Made by a program: the position numbers and the translations under genes. Shown here piece after piece: positions 45,595 to 56,013 of a DNA stretch of 64,000 nucleotides (positions are counted from its first letter, which is position 1; each line of letters starts with the position of its first letter). The notes below the pieces were generated by a model. It searched no databases. It was given only the letters and a program-made list of their open reading frames with translations, and was not told the origin of the DNA. Origin of the DNA: Fusarium oxysporum f. sp. lycopersici 4287 (lineage: Eukaryota; Ascomycota; Sordariomycetes; Hypocreales; Nectriaceae); assembly GCF_000149955.1 (NCBI RefSeq), contig NC_030989.1, positions 3,540,505-3,604,504 of the forward strand. The letters are read 5' to 3'.

Positions 45595-48055
45595 GTAGTT
45601 GTAAAATGTGAACAATGTGATATGAGCAGAAGGAGCTGAGCTGAAGTCCGGATTAAACTTGGCGTTGCAGTGGTGGAAAGTTTCTCGACCACCTTTTCTT
45701 TGGTTCAAAATAGCAGAACGAATGGAACTGGAAGTGATTAAATAGGGACAAGATTAAAAAGTCCATGGTTACAATACGACACAGACTCCTTTTCTGCTCG
45801 CCTCGCAACGTCATAGCAACGCGTCGTATGCAATTGCTGCGGCTTTATTACTAGAGAGGCTCACTCGACCAAGACTAACAAAACCTCCCGTCTCCCGTCC
45901 GTCTCCGTTTCTCAAAACCCGGCCCCGTTTGTGCCAAGTGCCGTGAACGTAAGCCAATCGCGGGAGACGCATTAGAGTGGCCAAGAACCTGTTGCAGTTA
46001 GCTAGGTAGAATTGCATCTGCAACTGTACAAGAACCCTACAGACGGATCTAGCCATGAACCATAAGTCGTACGTTTATTACATGACATTACGTTGAACTA
46101 CCTGAATCACTAGAGGATTAGTTCTTAGTGTGCCAACTGGAGTATTAACTGAAGCTATTTACTCTTTGTTTGTTTCTATTCTGTCTTCTGTCTACTGTCG
46201 ATCCTAGGCATTATCTCATGCTTTTTTATGCCTCGGCATCTCCATTAAATTCTCGGCCGTATCCGGTGCTCCACTACTCCCGTACCGGATCCGAAACCCG
46301 AGGCGGTGAGACGGCTGGATTTAATCATCCGAATTCCCCTTATTACGGAGGAATAATGAATGAGTTAATAGCATTAAATCCAGGGGATATGCGAAATTGC
46401 TACAGAATACGACGCTCACGGGTTCCCCGATTGGTGCTCGCATATATATCTTGTCCTACGGTAGGCGGACAGTCGGCGTGTCGATCACTTCTCCCCACCG
46501 TCTTGGCACCTCGAACGGCGTTTATTTACCACCGAAAAGCCCGTTCCTGCAGTATGTAGGTGTTCTTGGGCTGTTTTGTTGAGTGTGCTTCTACGGAGTA
46601 AATGCTGCGCCTTGCATGATCAGCACTAATGGCTCTCACACTTGACGATGATGGCACCTATCCTACTATCATAGCAAAAAGCTCAAGCCATCATCAAGAG
46701 CAAAAGGATAGGTCTCAGAGGGAGTCGAACCCTCGCTGGCGGAATCAGAATCCGCAGTCATAACCGTTAGACCATGAAACCTCACAATATGACTGCTGAT
46801 GTCGCTGGCAGCGGCAGCGAAATTTGCCAAGATGGAACTCATGATTCACCAACATCATGTTAGCCCGTAGCTATTATAGTCACAACCGTCGGTACTATGC
46901 TCCGTACGGGGTAGTTGGAGAATGGTCATTGTTACAAGGCTTCCAAAAGACCCTTCCATCTTCCGTGTGTAGTCGGCGAGGTCGAGACTTTTGGGTTATA
47001 CCCCTGCCTCTGATCTTTGATCTTAGGTCACATCGGGCTCACGTCTTTATCTTCCCAGCTAAACTCTTGTACCATGCAAACTTAATTTTTGACATTGGAG
47101 GAACCGGTCGCAGAACTGTGACCTGACAGCATACTATTCTCAACCGCTATTGGTCACGGCAGCAACAATTAGCAGTTGGGACGCTATGTCGAGAGTATCA
47201 GTGACTGGGGAAAGTGTATGTGCACAATATTATTCTGTCCCGTTCTTATCCGTTCGTCTATTCTGGAGGCCGTTGAACAACCTAGTTCACTCACATATAC
47301 GCTGACCACCCATCCTATCTCAAGACCCCATCACGTCGGCATCTTCCATCATACTACCCAATACGCCACAAACTTGGTATAAACGCAACGGTCCGCTAAC
47401 TTGAAGCGCCGTGTCTGGTGCAACGTTCCAGCAACTTCTTTTCGAGAGACGTAAGCGTGGGCAAGTTTGTTTCTTGACGTTAACAGCAAACATGTTGTTG
47501 CCAAACTTCAAGTTGCCGCACAAAGAACCCCCGAGACTGGATACTAGGTAGCTTTACTTGCCCAGGTACTTCTGACATCAGTGCACTGATGAGCTTGTTT
47601 CAAGATACAGGTGAATCGCAAATGGAGAAAATGGAATTTGAGGAGTTGTCATCAACTTCCATCTTGAGCTACAGCTGCCTCAACAAACTTGTATGTTGGT
47701 ACAAGGTAAACATAAAGAGAGGCAGCTGAGAGGCGACTGCTCCCTACCCTGCAAACATCAGAGCCATCTATTTTGTCGTTTGGCTGGTTAATGCTTTCCT
47801 CTTAAGGTACTCAAAGACTTGACTGAGAATTGATAAATTCTGCAGAATGCCTGAAATTATCTTTCCTCCTTCAACTAACATCAACATCATCGTGGTTATC
47901 ATCACAACTCTCGTTATCACCATATTGGTTACAGTATTCCATCTTAATTGTAGTGCTCCGTGTTGAATGACCGACCAAGCCATCCGCTCGTTGTATACTA
48001 TTAGCCTTTGAGCTTTTCCTCACTTCCCGAGACCTTGACAATCGGCCAACTTGTC
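45595..48055. other. 2.5 kb intergenic region containing tRNA-Gln
   Basis: Apart from the tRNA gene no functional element was recognised. Short frames (for example 46857-47126 plus and 47768-47983 minus) lack signatures. Confidence 0.55.
46711..46781 (-). tRNA. tRNA-Gln (anticodon CTG), no intron
   Basis: The minus strand folds as a complete 71 nt cloverleaf. The acceptor stem is GGTTTCA/TGAGACC (7 bp), a D-arm follows with the A-box, the anticodon stem is GCGGA/TCCGC with loop TTCTGAT giving anticodon CTG, and the T-arm is GAGGG-TTCGACT-CCCTC. It reads CAG codons. CCA is not encoded, as expected for a nuclear eukaryotic gene. Confidence 0.95.
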
Positions 48056-49030
48056 ATGGAATCTTGGGACAGCGACTGCCCCAACTGTGATCCATCCGGG
48101 TCTATAGCGGGATTGATCGGAGCTCAATTCTGCGCAGCCGTAAGTTTTCTCTCACATAGCTCTCAAGTTTGCTGCAGTTGTTGACATCAGCAGTGCCATA
48201 CAATATGGTTGAACGGCAACAACTCTCCTCGAAATAATTAGGAATCAAGGCCCGCGCCATCTTCTTTGAACCCTGGAGCCCCAGAATTTCAACTCCCAGC
48301 TTCTTCCACGAGGATTGTCTCTTTGCCTCGGTCGTCAGAGGGAGGCCCAAGCTCTTTGTCAAACACACAGCCTCCGGAAGAGAGACACGCATCTGAACAG
48401 ATGCAGTCACTGGAAGAGAGACAAGCGTCTGAGGGGATACAGCCCCCAGAAGAGAAATACGCATCTGAGGAAATACAGTCTCCAGGGGAGAGACATGCAT
48501 CTGAAGATATAGGGTCTCCAGGGGAGGGGCACGTATCTGAAGAGAGATACGCATCTCAAGAGATACAGTCACCCAGAAAGAGACACGTATCTGAAGATAT
48601 AGGGTCTCCAAAAAAGAGGCAGTCACTTTCCCCGTCCTTTTACAAGATTTCTTCACGTGAAAGCAGCAAATCTCCTGAACCAACACACCCAGCCCGAGGA
48701 ATCAAGTCTCCTGGAAACATTTCATCACCGGTGACGGCTCCAACACCCGATGTCGTTGCACCCCCTCCTGTGGAGGAAGAAACACATGAGGCTGACTTAG
48801 ATCAAAACCCACCGGTCTCCCACCAGATCCAGTCTCATGTTTTATTTCCCCCTTTAGTCCCTGATCAGGAGAAGAAGCCCGAGGAGAAGCCCGAGGAGAA
48901 GCCGGGGCCGACTTGGGCAAAAATTGCTCGAGTCACCACAAAGAAAACAAACCAGTCCTCCGCGAAATTAGACTGGCCCTCCACGAGGCCGAACCAGTCC
49001 TCCGAGAACTTAGGTTGGGAGGTAAGCTAG
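48056..49030 (+). CDS. Unknown protein with tandem 12-residue acidic repeats
   Basis: I do not recognise a family. An ATG at 48056 opens MESWDSDCPNCDPSGSIAGL; a phase-0 intron (48140-48241, GTAAG..TTAG) joins it to a long second exon, giving 290 residues. Residues 72-155 consist of 12-residue repeats (PPEERHASEQMQ, SLEERQASEGIQ, PPEEKYASEEIQ, SPGERHASEDIG and later variants), encoded by a 36 bp minisatellite. The C-terminal part is Pro/Ser-rich with a short EKPEEKPGPTWAKIA segment. There is no signal peptide, membrane segment or known domain. The sequence looks intrinsically disordered. The spliced frame and coherent repeats argue for a real gene, but expression is unproven. Confidence 0.6.
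48371..48622 (+). repeat. 36 bp coding minisatellite, about seven units
   Basis: Exactly 252 bp (7 x 36) of imperfect tandem units encode the 12-residue repeat; one unit carries an inserted duplicate half (HVSEERYASQEIQ). Units differ mainly at third positions and a few charged residues, so the array is diverged but still in frame. Confidence 0.85.
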
Positions 49031-49830
49031 CATGACCAACCAGCAAAAGAGCCAAGAAGGGAGACCAAGGATTTTACCAAGAGATAGAGAGATTGAGTCA
49101 GTAGCAGCCTGCGTGATAGCGATCTGAGATTTCTGGATTCATGCAGCGAGATAGTCAAAATACATTACTTTGTTCTCGGCAGTAAACATCTCTTGTCCTG
49201 AGCCATCCCCTCAATCATGCGTTGACATTACAAGAAGCTGCCAAATTTTCAATATATAACAGCGAGGCGTCTATATTTCACAGACAGCTTAATAGTCAAC
49301 AGGTTGATGTAAGTTCGGCTCTTGTGAGACTTGCTTGGTATCTCAACAACCAGCCAATAGACTTGAACACATTAGCATTACCTTACAGAAGGCTGTGAAC
49401 ATTGGCACACTAAACAGCCGTTGTCGGAGATACAAGTGTTTGATATCCATTAACACAACCAGCATGGCTCAAGCTCACAGTAAAAGCACTCAAAATCAGT
49501 CTTCATTCTTTATGGGGTATCCCTGACGTCCATTTATGTAATTAGCAATGCCGCTCGTAGCTCAATTCCAATCATTCCCGTGTGCCCGACCAACTAAACC
49601 TCTATTCTATTCCGTACATCGAAGCGCATACGTTAAGAAATTGGCACTTGGCTGCAGTCATTGCACGTTGTGTATCGAGGCGGCACGATAGCAATGCGTT
49701 CTCTCACCAAGGTCTGCCTCTAAGACCTCTCATTGTCTTCATGCCACTTCCTTGCGAGTGAACGACGAGGAATCAGGACTTCTGATATCGTCCCCAATAT
49801 GATTCCCCCAGAGTTTGGTGAGTGACGATC
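49031..49830. other. Intergenic region between convergent repeat-protein and RING genes
   Basis: No supported gene was found; only short frames without signatures. Both flanking genes end here. Confidence 0.55.
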
Positions 49831-51585
49831 CTACTCTCGCCTTCCCTCTCGTGGTGGTCCGTTACCAGGCCCTCCTCCGCCAAATCTATCGCGGAGCCAG
49901 CTAATGGGGCCATGGCTACTCTGTCGACGTTGTTGATCCGAGTCCGCCGCTGACCGTCGGCTACTCTGAGAAGGGCTTCTCTGTCTCATCCGAGCGCCAT
50001 GTTCACTCGGGGCAGTCGCTCTAGGACTTGTTGGAGAGTGTGAGCTTCGTCGCTGAAGTCGAGACGTGTCGTAGCTAAACCCCGATGTCTCGCCTCGTTC
50101 ACGCTCGCGTTCACGTTCTCTCTCTTGTTGCCGGTTCGAGATAGTACGCAAAGCTTCATTCAGGCGACTCTGGCTCTGACTCGGAGGTCGCGAGAACCGC
50201 ATCGAGCGTGTGTGAGAATGAGGGCTGTCGAATGTTGTCCACTGGTTGGGAGTAAACGTGAATGACGCTCGCGTTCCAAACGGATTCGGTTGGTCAGAGT
50301 TGGGCCCTGGATTTGGACTTTGGGATTGGTTGCCGTCACCGCTATTGTTATTGTTATTGTTGTTTCCATTGCCGCCATTATTGTTGCCACTGCGATCAGT
50401 CTTTTCGATCGGCGTTCGGCAAATGGGGCAAGTGTTGTGCTCCTTCAACCACAAGGTGACACACTCCTCGTGAAACCAGTGGTTACAAGGTAAAAATGTG
50501 GCCATATCCCCCTCCTTCATCTCATCAATGCAAATGGTACACTCTGCCTTTCCCTCCGAACCTAACATTTGTTTGTCAATAGGTTTTCGTTCCAGATTTT
50601 TGAGAGCTTCCTCTGTAGCTGGAGGGGCGGCATTAGACTGGGGATTGGCCTCCATGAGTCCAGTGATGATCCGATCCAGAGCCTCTTGGGAGTATACTGC
50701 ATCACCATGCATTGCATTTGCTGGATTAAGAAGATTCAGGATATCCTGCAAGCTTCGAGCCAGACCGGGTGGAGGACCTCCGGCGCCTTCCTCGCCGCCA
50801 TGATTATGAGCGGGTGGTGGTGGTACAATGTCGCGTAGCATGTTCTGAAAGAAACTGGCACGTTGGTTAGCTCCAATAGTCATGGAAATGGCCGTGACTC
50901 GCAAGCCGCCAGGTCGTTCAGCAAGCTGAAATGGGGGTTGTGCATACTCTTGAAATGTTTCGCCTCCTGGGGCACCAGCAGGACCACGGCTTGTTGCATG
51001 TATAGGTCCCGAGACGATTGTTACAGAAGTCGTTCCGCCTAATGGCCCTGATGTGAAGGTCGTCCGGTGAATGCGCGGTCCAAAGTTTGGTTCTTGGGGC
51101 TGTTCATGTTCTCCAGGGCTCGATGGGAAAGATCCATTTCCGCCAGGTGCTCGAGGTCCAAATCCGTTAAGCATATCCCAGAAGCGCTCATAAGTTGGCG
51201 CAGTAGCGGGATCATGATGATGTGGGTGGTTCGGACCGTCTCGGACGCTCCGTCGGAACACAAAGCCATGCTGAGCATGCTCATCTATGTCGGCTTCTTC
51301 AGGATCTGAATCGTACGGGTGATGCTCGGGTGAGGTGGAGGCAGAGGAGTGGTGATCAAAGTCGCGGGGATCGTTTGCGGGATCGATCTGGATATAGTGG
51401 TTAGCATTCTGAACAGGAAGTGGCAGCGTGGGAAAGCATACAATCTCTGTGATCTCGCCGTGACATTCGGGACAAGTTAGTCCATTCTCATCTCGATACC
51501 ATTCCCCAGCGCAGGCGTGGCAATAGACTACCTCACGGCCCGCGGTCGCATCGAGGTGGCCATGCCTCTCGGCATGAGAAGACAT
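49831..51585 (-). CDS. RING-H2 E3 ubiquitin ligase with N-terminal zinc ribbon (RNF126/115-like)
   Basis: This is a probable cytosolic ubiquitin ligase. The first ATG of the coherent frame is at 51585; exons 51442-51585 and 49831-51387 give 566 residues. An N-terminal zinc ribbon uses Cys22, Cys25, Cys38 and Cys41 (CHACAGEWY, CPECHGE). The RING-H2 domain spans about 331-372: CTICIDEM, then LPCNHWFHEEC, then CPICR. The C-terminus is Ser/Arg/Asn-rich, including an Asn-Gly run and an Arg-Glu repeat. The domain order matches the RNF126/RNF115/BCA2 group. The 54 nt intron (51388-51441) is a multiple of three without a stop and has a GCTAAC branch site, so a retained form would add 18 residues between ribbon and linker. 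Confidence 0.92.
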   Translation of the reverse strand: MSSHAERHGHLDATAGREVVYCHACAGEWYRDENGLTCPECHGEITEIVCFPTLPLPVQNANHYIQIDPANDPRDFDHHSSASTSPEHHPYDSDPEEADIDEHAQHGFVFRRSVRDGPNHPHHHDPATAPTYERFWDMLNGFGPRAPGGNGSFPSSPGEHEQPQEPNFGPRIHRTTFTSGPLGGTTSVTIVSGPIHATSRGPAGAPGGETFQEYAQPPFQLAERPGGLRVTAISMTIGANQRASFFQNMLRDIVPPPPAHNHGGEEGAGGPPPGLARSLQDILNLLNPANAMHGDAVYSQEALDRIITGLMEANPQSNAAPPATEEALKNLERKPIDKQMLGSEGKAECTICIDEMKEGDMATFLPCNHWFHEECVTLWLKEHNTCPICRTPIEKTDRSGNNNGGNGNNNNNNNSGDGNQSQSPNPGPNSDQPNPFGTRASFTFTPNQWTTFDSPHSHTRSMRFSRPPSQSQSRLNEALRTISNRQQERERERERERGETSGFSYDTSRLQRRSSHSPTSPRATAPSEHGARMRQRSPSQSSRRSAADSDQQRRQSSHGPISWLRDRFGGGGPGNGPPREGRRE

Positions 51586-53778
51586 CTGCTGCGCTTGGCT
51601 GCGTTGGTACGCAGTCAAGGCACTCAAACCAAGGCCGACAGCAAGGCCGGCGAGGCGAAAGGCGCGTGAAGCCAGACTGAAAGATAGTTCAAGACGTCGT
51701 TGAGGCGAAAGATCGAGGTCGGGTGATGTAGGAGGCCAAGTGTGAGAAGGTCCGCGTGAGGTCAACAGATGTTGAGATTAGTAACACAGGTTGAGTGGTA
51801 AAGGGTCGTATGGAGGATTAAAAGAGAAGTAATAAATAAGGAGGAAATGGTCCGGCTCGATCCAGGAACAAGAGCCAAACGAGGCTATCAAGGCGATGAG
51901 ATAGATATGATCGATGCAAGGTGGTATGGCGTCCGTTGGTTGACGTTTAGTTTAGCTCTTAGGCTGGTGGCGAATAACTGAAGAAGTGACCCGCAAACCA
52001 GGCAAAGAACAACGGTGATGCAGTGCCAAGCCAATGACGAGCTGAGTGAGAATAGACACTGACAGCCAGTGCCCGTATGATCAAAAGCGGTATGAAGCGA
52101 GAAAGAAAATCTAGGTAGGGCAAGGTGAGCAAAGTAAGGTAAGGTAGGTAGTAGGTAACGATTGTAGGTGAAGGTGAAGAAGATTGAGGCAGAGGCAGCG
52201 CAGCCCAGTAAACCTGGAACACGATCGATACCCGCGGAAGAAGATCGGAGCAGCTGAAAGATGACGAACAGCCTCAGGTTTCCGCACGTAACAGAGACAA
52301 CATAAGGAAAGGAAAGGGGAGAAAAGTCGGCTTGAAATTAATACTCAATCAAGCAACTTGAAACAATCAAATACTAACAAATCGATCAATATTAAAGAGG
52401 GGAAATTGCCTTGACCAACAACGCAAAACAGCCTTGGAGCCTCAATAAGCATAAGCAGCGGAGCACCCTCACGTAGGTTGTGCAAGGGTGCTCTCTACCT
52501 ACTGTAGAAAGATACCTGGGCCTAGAGCCGGTAGTGACCTCAGTGGCAGCGGCTTAAAGTGGACTCAGGCAGTTTAACCCTGGTGCCCTCAAGTACCCCT
52601 GGGCCTGATATTTGGTACCTGACTGTCTAAGACTGAGGGGACTGCCCGTGAAAGTGTTGGCAGACCGGCTATGGTGGGGGCTGAGTTGGTGTGTCTTTGA
52701 ATATGCAGCAGTTCGTCTTGAGGAGAACTGATGGCCAATGATTCACAGCCGGCTTGTCCATGATGCTTCTGTTATTGGTTGTCCTACATAGTATCGGGCA
52801 GTCAGTATCTCAGGCAGACTGGACGGGACTGGACTGTTGGGCTATGTCTGAATTGCATTTATCGAGGTAGTAGTTCTGCATCATAATTTAACAAGCTACA
52901 TATCTTTGTGATTACTTCCCTTATGCTTATCATTAGGGTTCTTGAAAATATATGTATGACCCAAGCTCAATTAGGTGTTTTGTTACAAGCAATGTCTTCT
53001 GCCCTGTCTCAGTTGGCACCTTCAACACCTTCAGAGGAGCCTCGTGTCAATCGTATTAACTGTTGTGTAGGGTGTGTTACTGAGTTCTTATCATAGCCCT
53101 TGTCTTGGTCGCTCTAATAGGAATGTCACGTAGGTTCGGCTGTAACGGATCACCATCTGCGGTCGTCTGATGCTTTGTGTGAAACCTGTTCCAGCAATGT
53201 GGATTTAGTTCAAACTCACTTCAAGAGGACGAGGTTCAAATAGAGGCCTACACACATCTTCCCAGCATACCTTAAAGTCATCGCAAGCTTGTTGTGAAGA
53301 GAATAGTTCCAATATCGTGTGTTCGACTAATGTTTCTTCACGTTAGACGGAAGGCATACTTGGAAAGTCCAGGCATGAATGAGTTCATCTCAATTTCGAA
53401 GCACTTTTTGTTCTTCGTACAGCCGTCTAAATACCAGTGTGTATCTGCTTCTCGGCAATTAGACGGCAATGGTAATTCTCATAAGCATATTTAGCAGTGC
53501 TCTGATTTGGTCTCAGAAACGAGCATTAACACCCATTTAATAACCCTCTGGTCCGAGAAGCAGCATGTTGGTAAACCAAGGAACAAACTAGAGACTTCTT
53601 GGGTCGAAATTTGGCTTCTCATCACTTTGATCCCAGTCGAGATGTTCCAGGGAGCTTCGTGAAATGGAATATTAGCGACCATGATCATCGCAACATCATA
53701 GACACCAGATATTGATCTTGAATCAGATTGTATTCATCTTGTCGCAGAAATTTGTACACAGTGTCGTTTTATCCAACT
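51586..53778. other. 2.2 kb intergenic region
   Basis: The left part is the RING gene promoter and leader, with a run of GTAAGG/GTAGG-type words near 52130-52160. The remainder, AT-rich from 52860, holds no supported gene, RNA or repeat family. Confidence 0.55.
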
Positions 53779-54230
53779 CTATTCGCTCTTTGACGCATTT
53801 CCCTTGTCCTCCTCATCCCACTGCTTCAACTGTTTCGACCAGCTAAATTCCATTGTCAGCACTTTCGCTCAGAACCTTAGCATTTTGGAAACGGATAACA
53901 TACTGTCGGCTAGCGTACCACTGCCCTTGCTCAGGTCGGTGCGCCCATTGTTCTCGCCCGGCGCTGAACTTCCACGTAACCGCAACGATTCCGGCCATGA
54001 CGACACCAGCGATCAGGGTGTTGGCGCGCCAGTTCGCAGGCTGCGCGTACCAACCACCGGCTGGGGACCAGACGTGCTTGGGGTAACTGTCGCAGGATGG
54101 GTTAGATAGGCAATCGCTTCGCTTTCGGTGCTTCGGTTCGTGAGAGGTAAAACTTACGGGACTTTTCCGCCGCCGCCCTGGGTCAATTGTTAGCACAGAC
54201 TCACTCCAGTTTGTAGACTTCACTCACCAT
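53779..54230 (-). CDS. Small mitochondrial membrane protein, probable complex I accessory subunit
   Basis: Four coding exons (54228-54230, 54158-54177, 53904-54086, 53779-53842) join to 89 residues starting MGGGGKVPYPKHVWSPAGGWYAQP. The first coding exon is the ATG alone, followed directly by a GTGAGT donor. One membrane segment is visible at about 32-48 (LIAGVVMAGIVAVTWKF), then a charged C-terminal tail. The GGGKVPYPKHVWSP-GGWY start is a strongly conserved fungal pattern that I associate with an NADH:ubiquinone oxidoreductase accessory subunit. That name is from memory and should be treated as probable. The divergent neighbour is a mitochondrial ribosomal protein, which fits a mitochondrial role. 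Confidence 0.8.
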
Positions 54231-54545
54231 TTTGAATAATTGATCAACGGACGTAAAAGAGAGGTTGTAGGAGCGCAATGGCAACGTTGAATTGATGTCA
54301 AATGGCCGGTTACCAACAGGTGAGGTCCCAGCTTCCAAGGCTGGCCGGGAGAAAGGTATTGCGGGCCGCCTGTTGTTCCGGCCAAACCACACACCCCAGC
54401 TCACACGACTCTCTAGCCTCGTAGCGCAGAACTTTTTACCCGTCGACGACCGAAAAAACAGGCGACAATCTCCAATTCGCTCTGTCGCCTCATCGACGCC
54501 TTTTACAAACCGACGGGACATTCGAGAGGGAATTTATTTGGCTCG
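54231..54545. promoter_or_regulatory. Bidirectional promoter shared by two nuclear genes for mitochondrial proteins
   Basis: Only 315 bp separate the start codons of the complex I-type subunit (minus) and mL44 (plus). The arrangement suggests shared control of mitochondrial biogenesis genes. No specific factor site was identified. Confidence 0.5.
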
Positions 54546-55697
54546 ATGAAGAGGGTACGGATCGATCGATGGGGCGGCCAATTGCTGCAGGCCCAAGCCC
54601 GCAGTATCGGTAGCGGTATCTCAAGACAGGCATTTCTACAAACGACTCGACGTCAAGCTTCTACAGCTGCCGCTTCTCAAGCCAACGAACAAACACCTAC
54701 ATTCGCCAATCTACCATCTCCTTCTCCCGAACGTGCCGCTGAGTCGGCTAAGCTTGCGGCTCTCCACTCCCGGTTATCCCTCTCCAACAAGATCCCTCTG
54801 GAAACTCTCGCCCGGGCCCTCATCGTTCCATCAGCCGACAAGAACCCCAGCTTCAACAACGCCAACCTCGCTTTCCTCGGCAGCACATTCATCAATTACC
54901 ACGTCCTCGAGTTCCTCGTCTGCAAATGGCCTCGTCTACCAATGGCCGTCCTCTACGAAGCCCTCCGCGCCTATTCTGGAAAGGAATCTCTGCATCAAGT
55001 AGCTCGCAGGTGGGGTGTTGAAGCCGCTGCTGCTCCCGGCGAGGAGGTCGACCCTGGCCTGTTACAATGGGCACCCCGAGATGCGGATATGCAGTCACGC
55101 TGGGGCTCTGTCCGTCAAGAGTCCGCTTTTACCGACCGATTTAAACCCCGACGTGGAATCAGCAGTCGTGTAGTCTACGACAATGCTTTTGGTGACCCTG
55201 TGAACGTCGAGAAGATGAGCAGCGAGGAGGGCTATAAGTACTACCAACACGAGGCGTACTCTTCATTTGTCCAAGCCGTTGTTGGTGCTGTTTACACCCA
55301 CTCTGGTCAAGACGCCGCTCGCGATTTCGTCAAGGCTCACGTGCTTGCTCGACAAGTCGACGTTTCTACCATGTTCGAATTCAAACTACCTACACGAGAA
55401 CTCTCCATGTTGTGCGCTCGTGAAGGATTTGAGGCACCTATTGCTCGTCTAGAGAGCGAGACAGGTCGACATTCACGAACTCCTGTATTCATTGTTGGTA
55501 TTTACAGTGGTTCCGAGAAGCTTGGTGAAGGTGGCGGCCCTAGCCTGGATATTGCCAGGTGGAAGGCATCGATGAACGCCCTCAAAGCGTGGTACCTCTA
55601 CAGCCCCGGCAATAAGGTTCGGGTACCAAGTGATATGTACGAGCCGGATGCTAAGCACTGGAAGGCCCCTCATATCGATATTGGTGAGGTCATCTAA
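54546..55697 (+). CDS. Mitochondrial large-subunit ribosomal protein mL44 (MRPL3, RNase III-like)
   Basis: This intronless gene encodes 383 residues. The N-terminal 40 residues are Arg/Gln/Ser-rich and lack acidic residues, as in a mitochondrial presequence (RSIGSGISRQAFLQTTRR). An inactive RNase III-like fold follows: NKIPLETLARALIVPS, NLAFLGSTFINYHVLEFLV, and a second block EAYSSFVQAVVGAVYTHSG. A double-stranded RNA-binding segment lies near the C-terminus (PTRELSMLCAREGFEAPIARL, VFIVGIYSGSEKLGEG). This order matches yeast MRPL3/mL44, a structural protein of the mitochondrial large ribosomal subunit. It is divergent from the gene at 53779-54230. Confidence 0.93.
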   Translation: MKRVRIDRWGGQLLQAQARSIGSGISRQAFLQTTRRQASTAAASQANEQTPTFANLPSPSPERAAESAKLAALHSRLSLSNKIPLETLARALIVPSADKNPSFNNANLAFLGSTFINYHVLEFLVCKWPRLPMAVLYEALRAYSGKESLHQVARRWGVEAAAAPGEEVDPGLLQWAPRDADMQSRWGSVRQESAFTDRFKPRRGISSRVVYDNAFGDPVNVEKMSSEEGYKYYQHEAYSSFVQAVVGAVYTHSGQDAARDFVKAHVLARQVDVSTMFEFKLPTRELSMLCAREGFEAPIARLESETGRHSRTPVFIVGIYSGSEKLGEGGGPSLDIARWKASMNALKAWYLYSPGNKVRVPSDMYEPDAKHWKAPHIDIGEVI

Positions 55698-56013
55698 ACA
55701 AGAAATGTCGTGGTGTTGGATATATATGTACTCAGAGCGGCGTATCAGGCGTCGGCTCTTCATGTGGATAATGAGCAATTTTCGCCCCGGTTGGGCTGTG
55801 TATAAAAATTACATGGGAGCATAGGATCCTAGAGGATCGGGATGGGAAACGTCACTGTAGGATACAATGTAACACAATGACAAAACTCAACAAAGTAAGA
55901 GTCAGAATCAAATTTTTACATTACACTGCGTCCCTGACGCCTGCACGGGTATACTAGATACATGGTTCTATAAGTCAAATGATTATTCTGCCAGTAATGT
56001 TGAAATCACAGGC
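55698..56013. other. Short intergenic region between convergent genes
   Basis: Shared 3' flank of mL44 and the phospholipase gene; nothing else was seen. Confidence 0.6.

Noticed and set aside
47768..47983. Small minus-strand frame with Met/Val-rich sequence
   Set aside because: Low-complexity composition from AT-rich DNA, no signature and no leader features.
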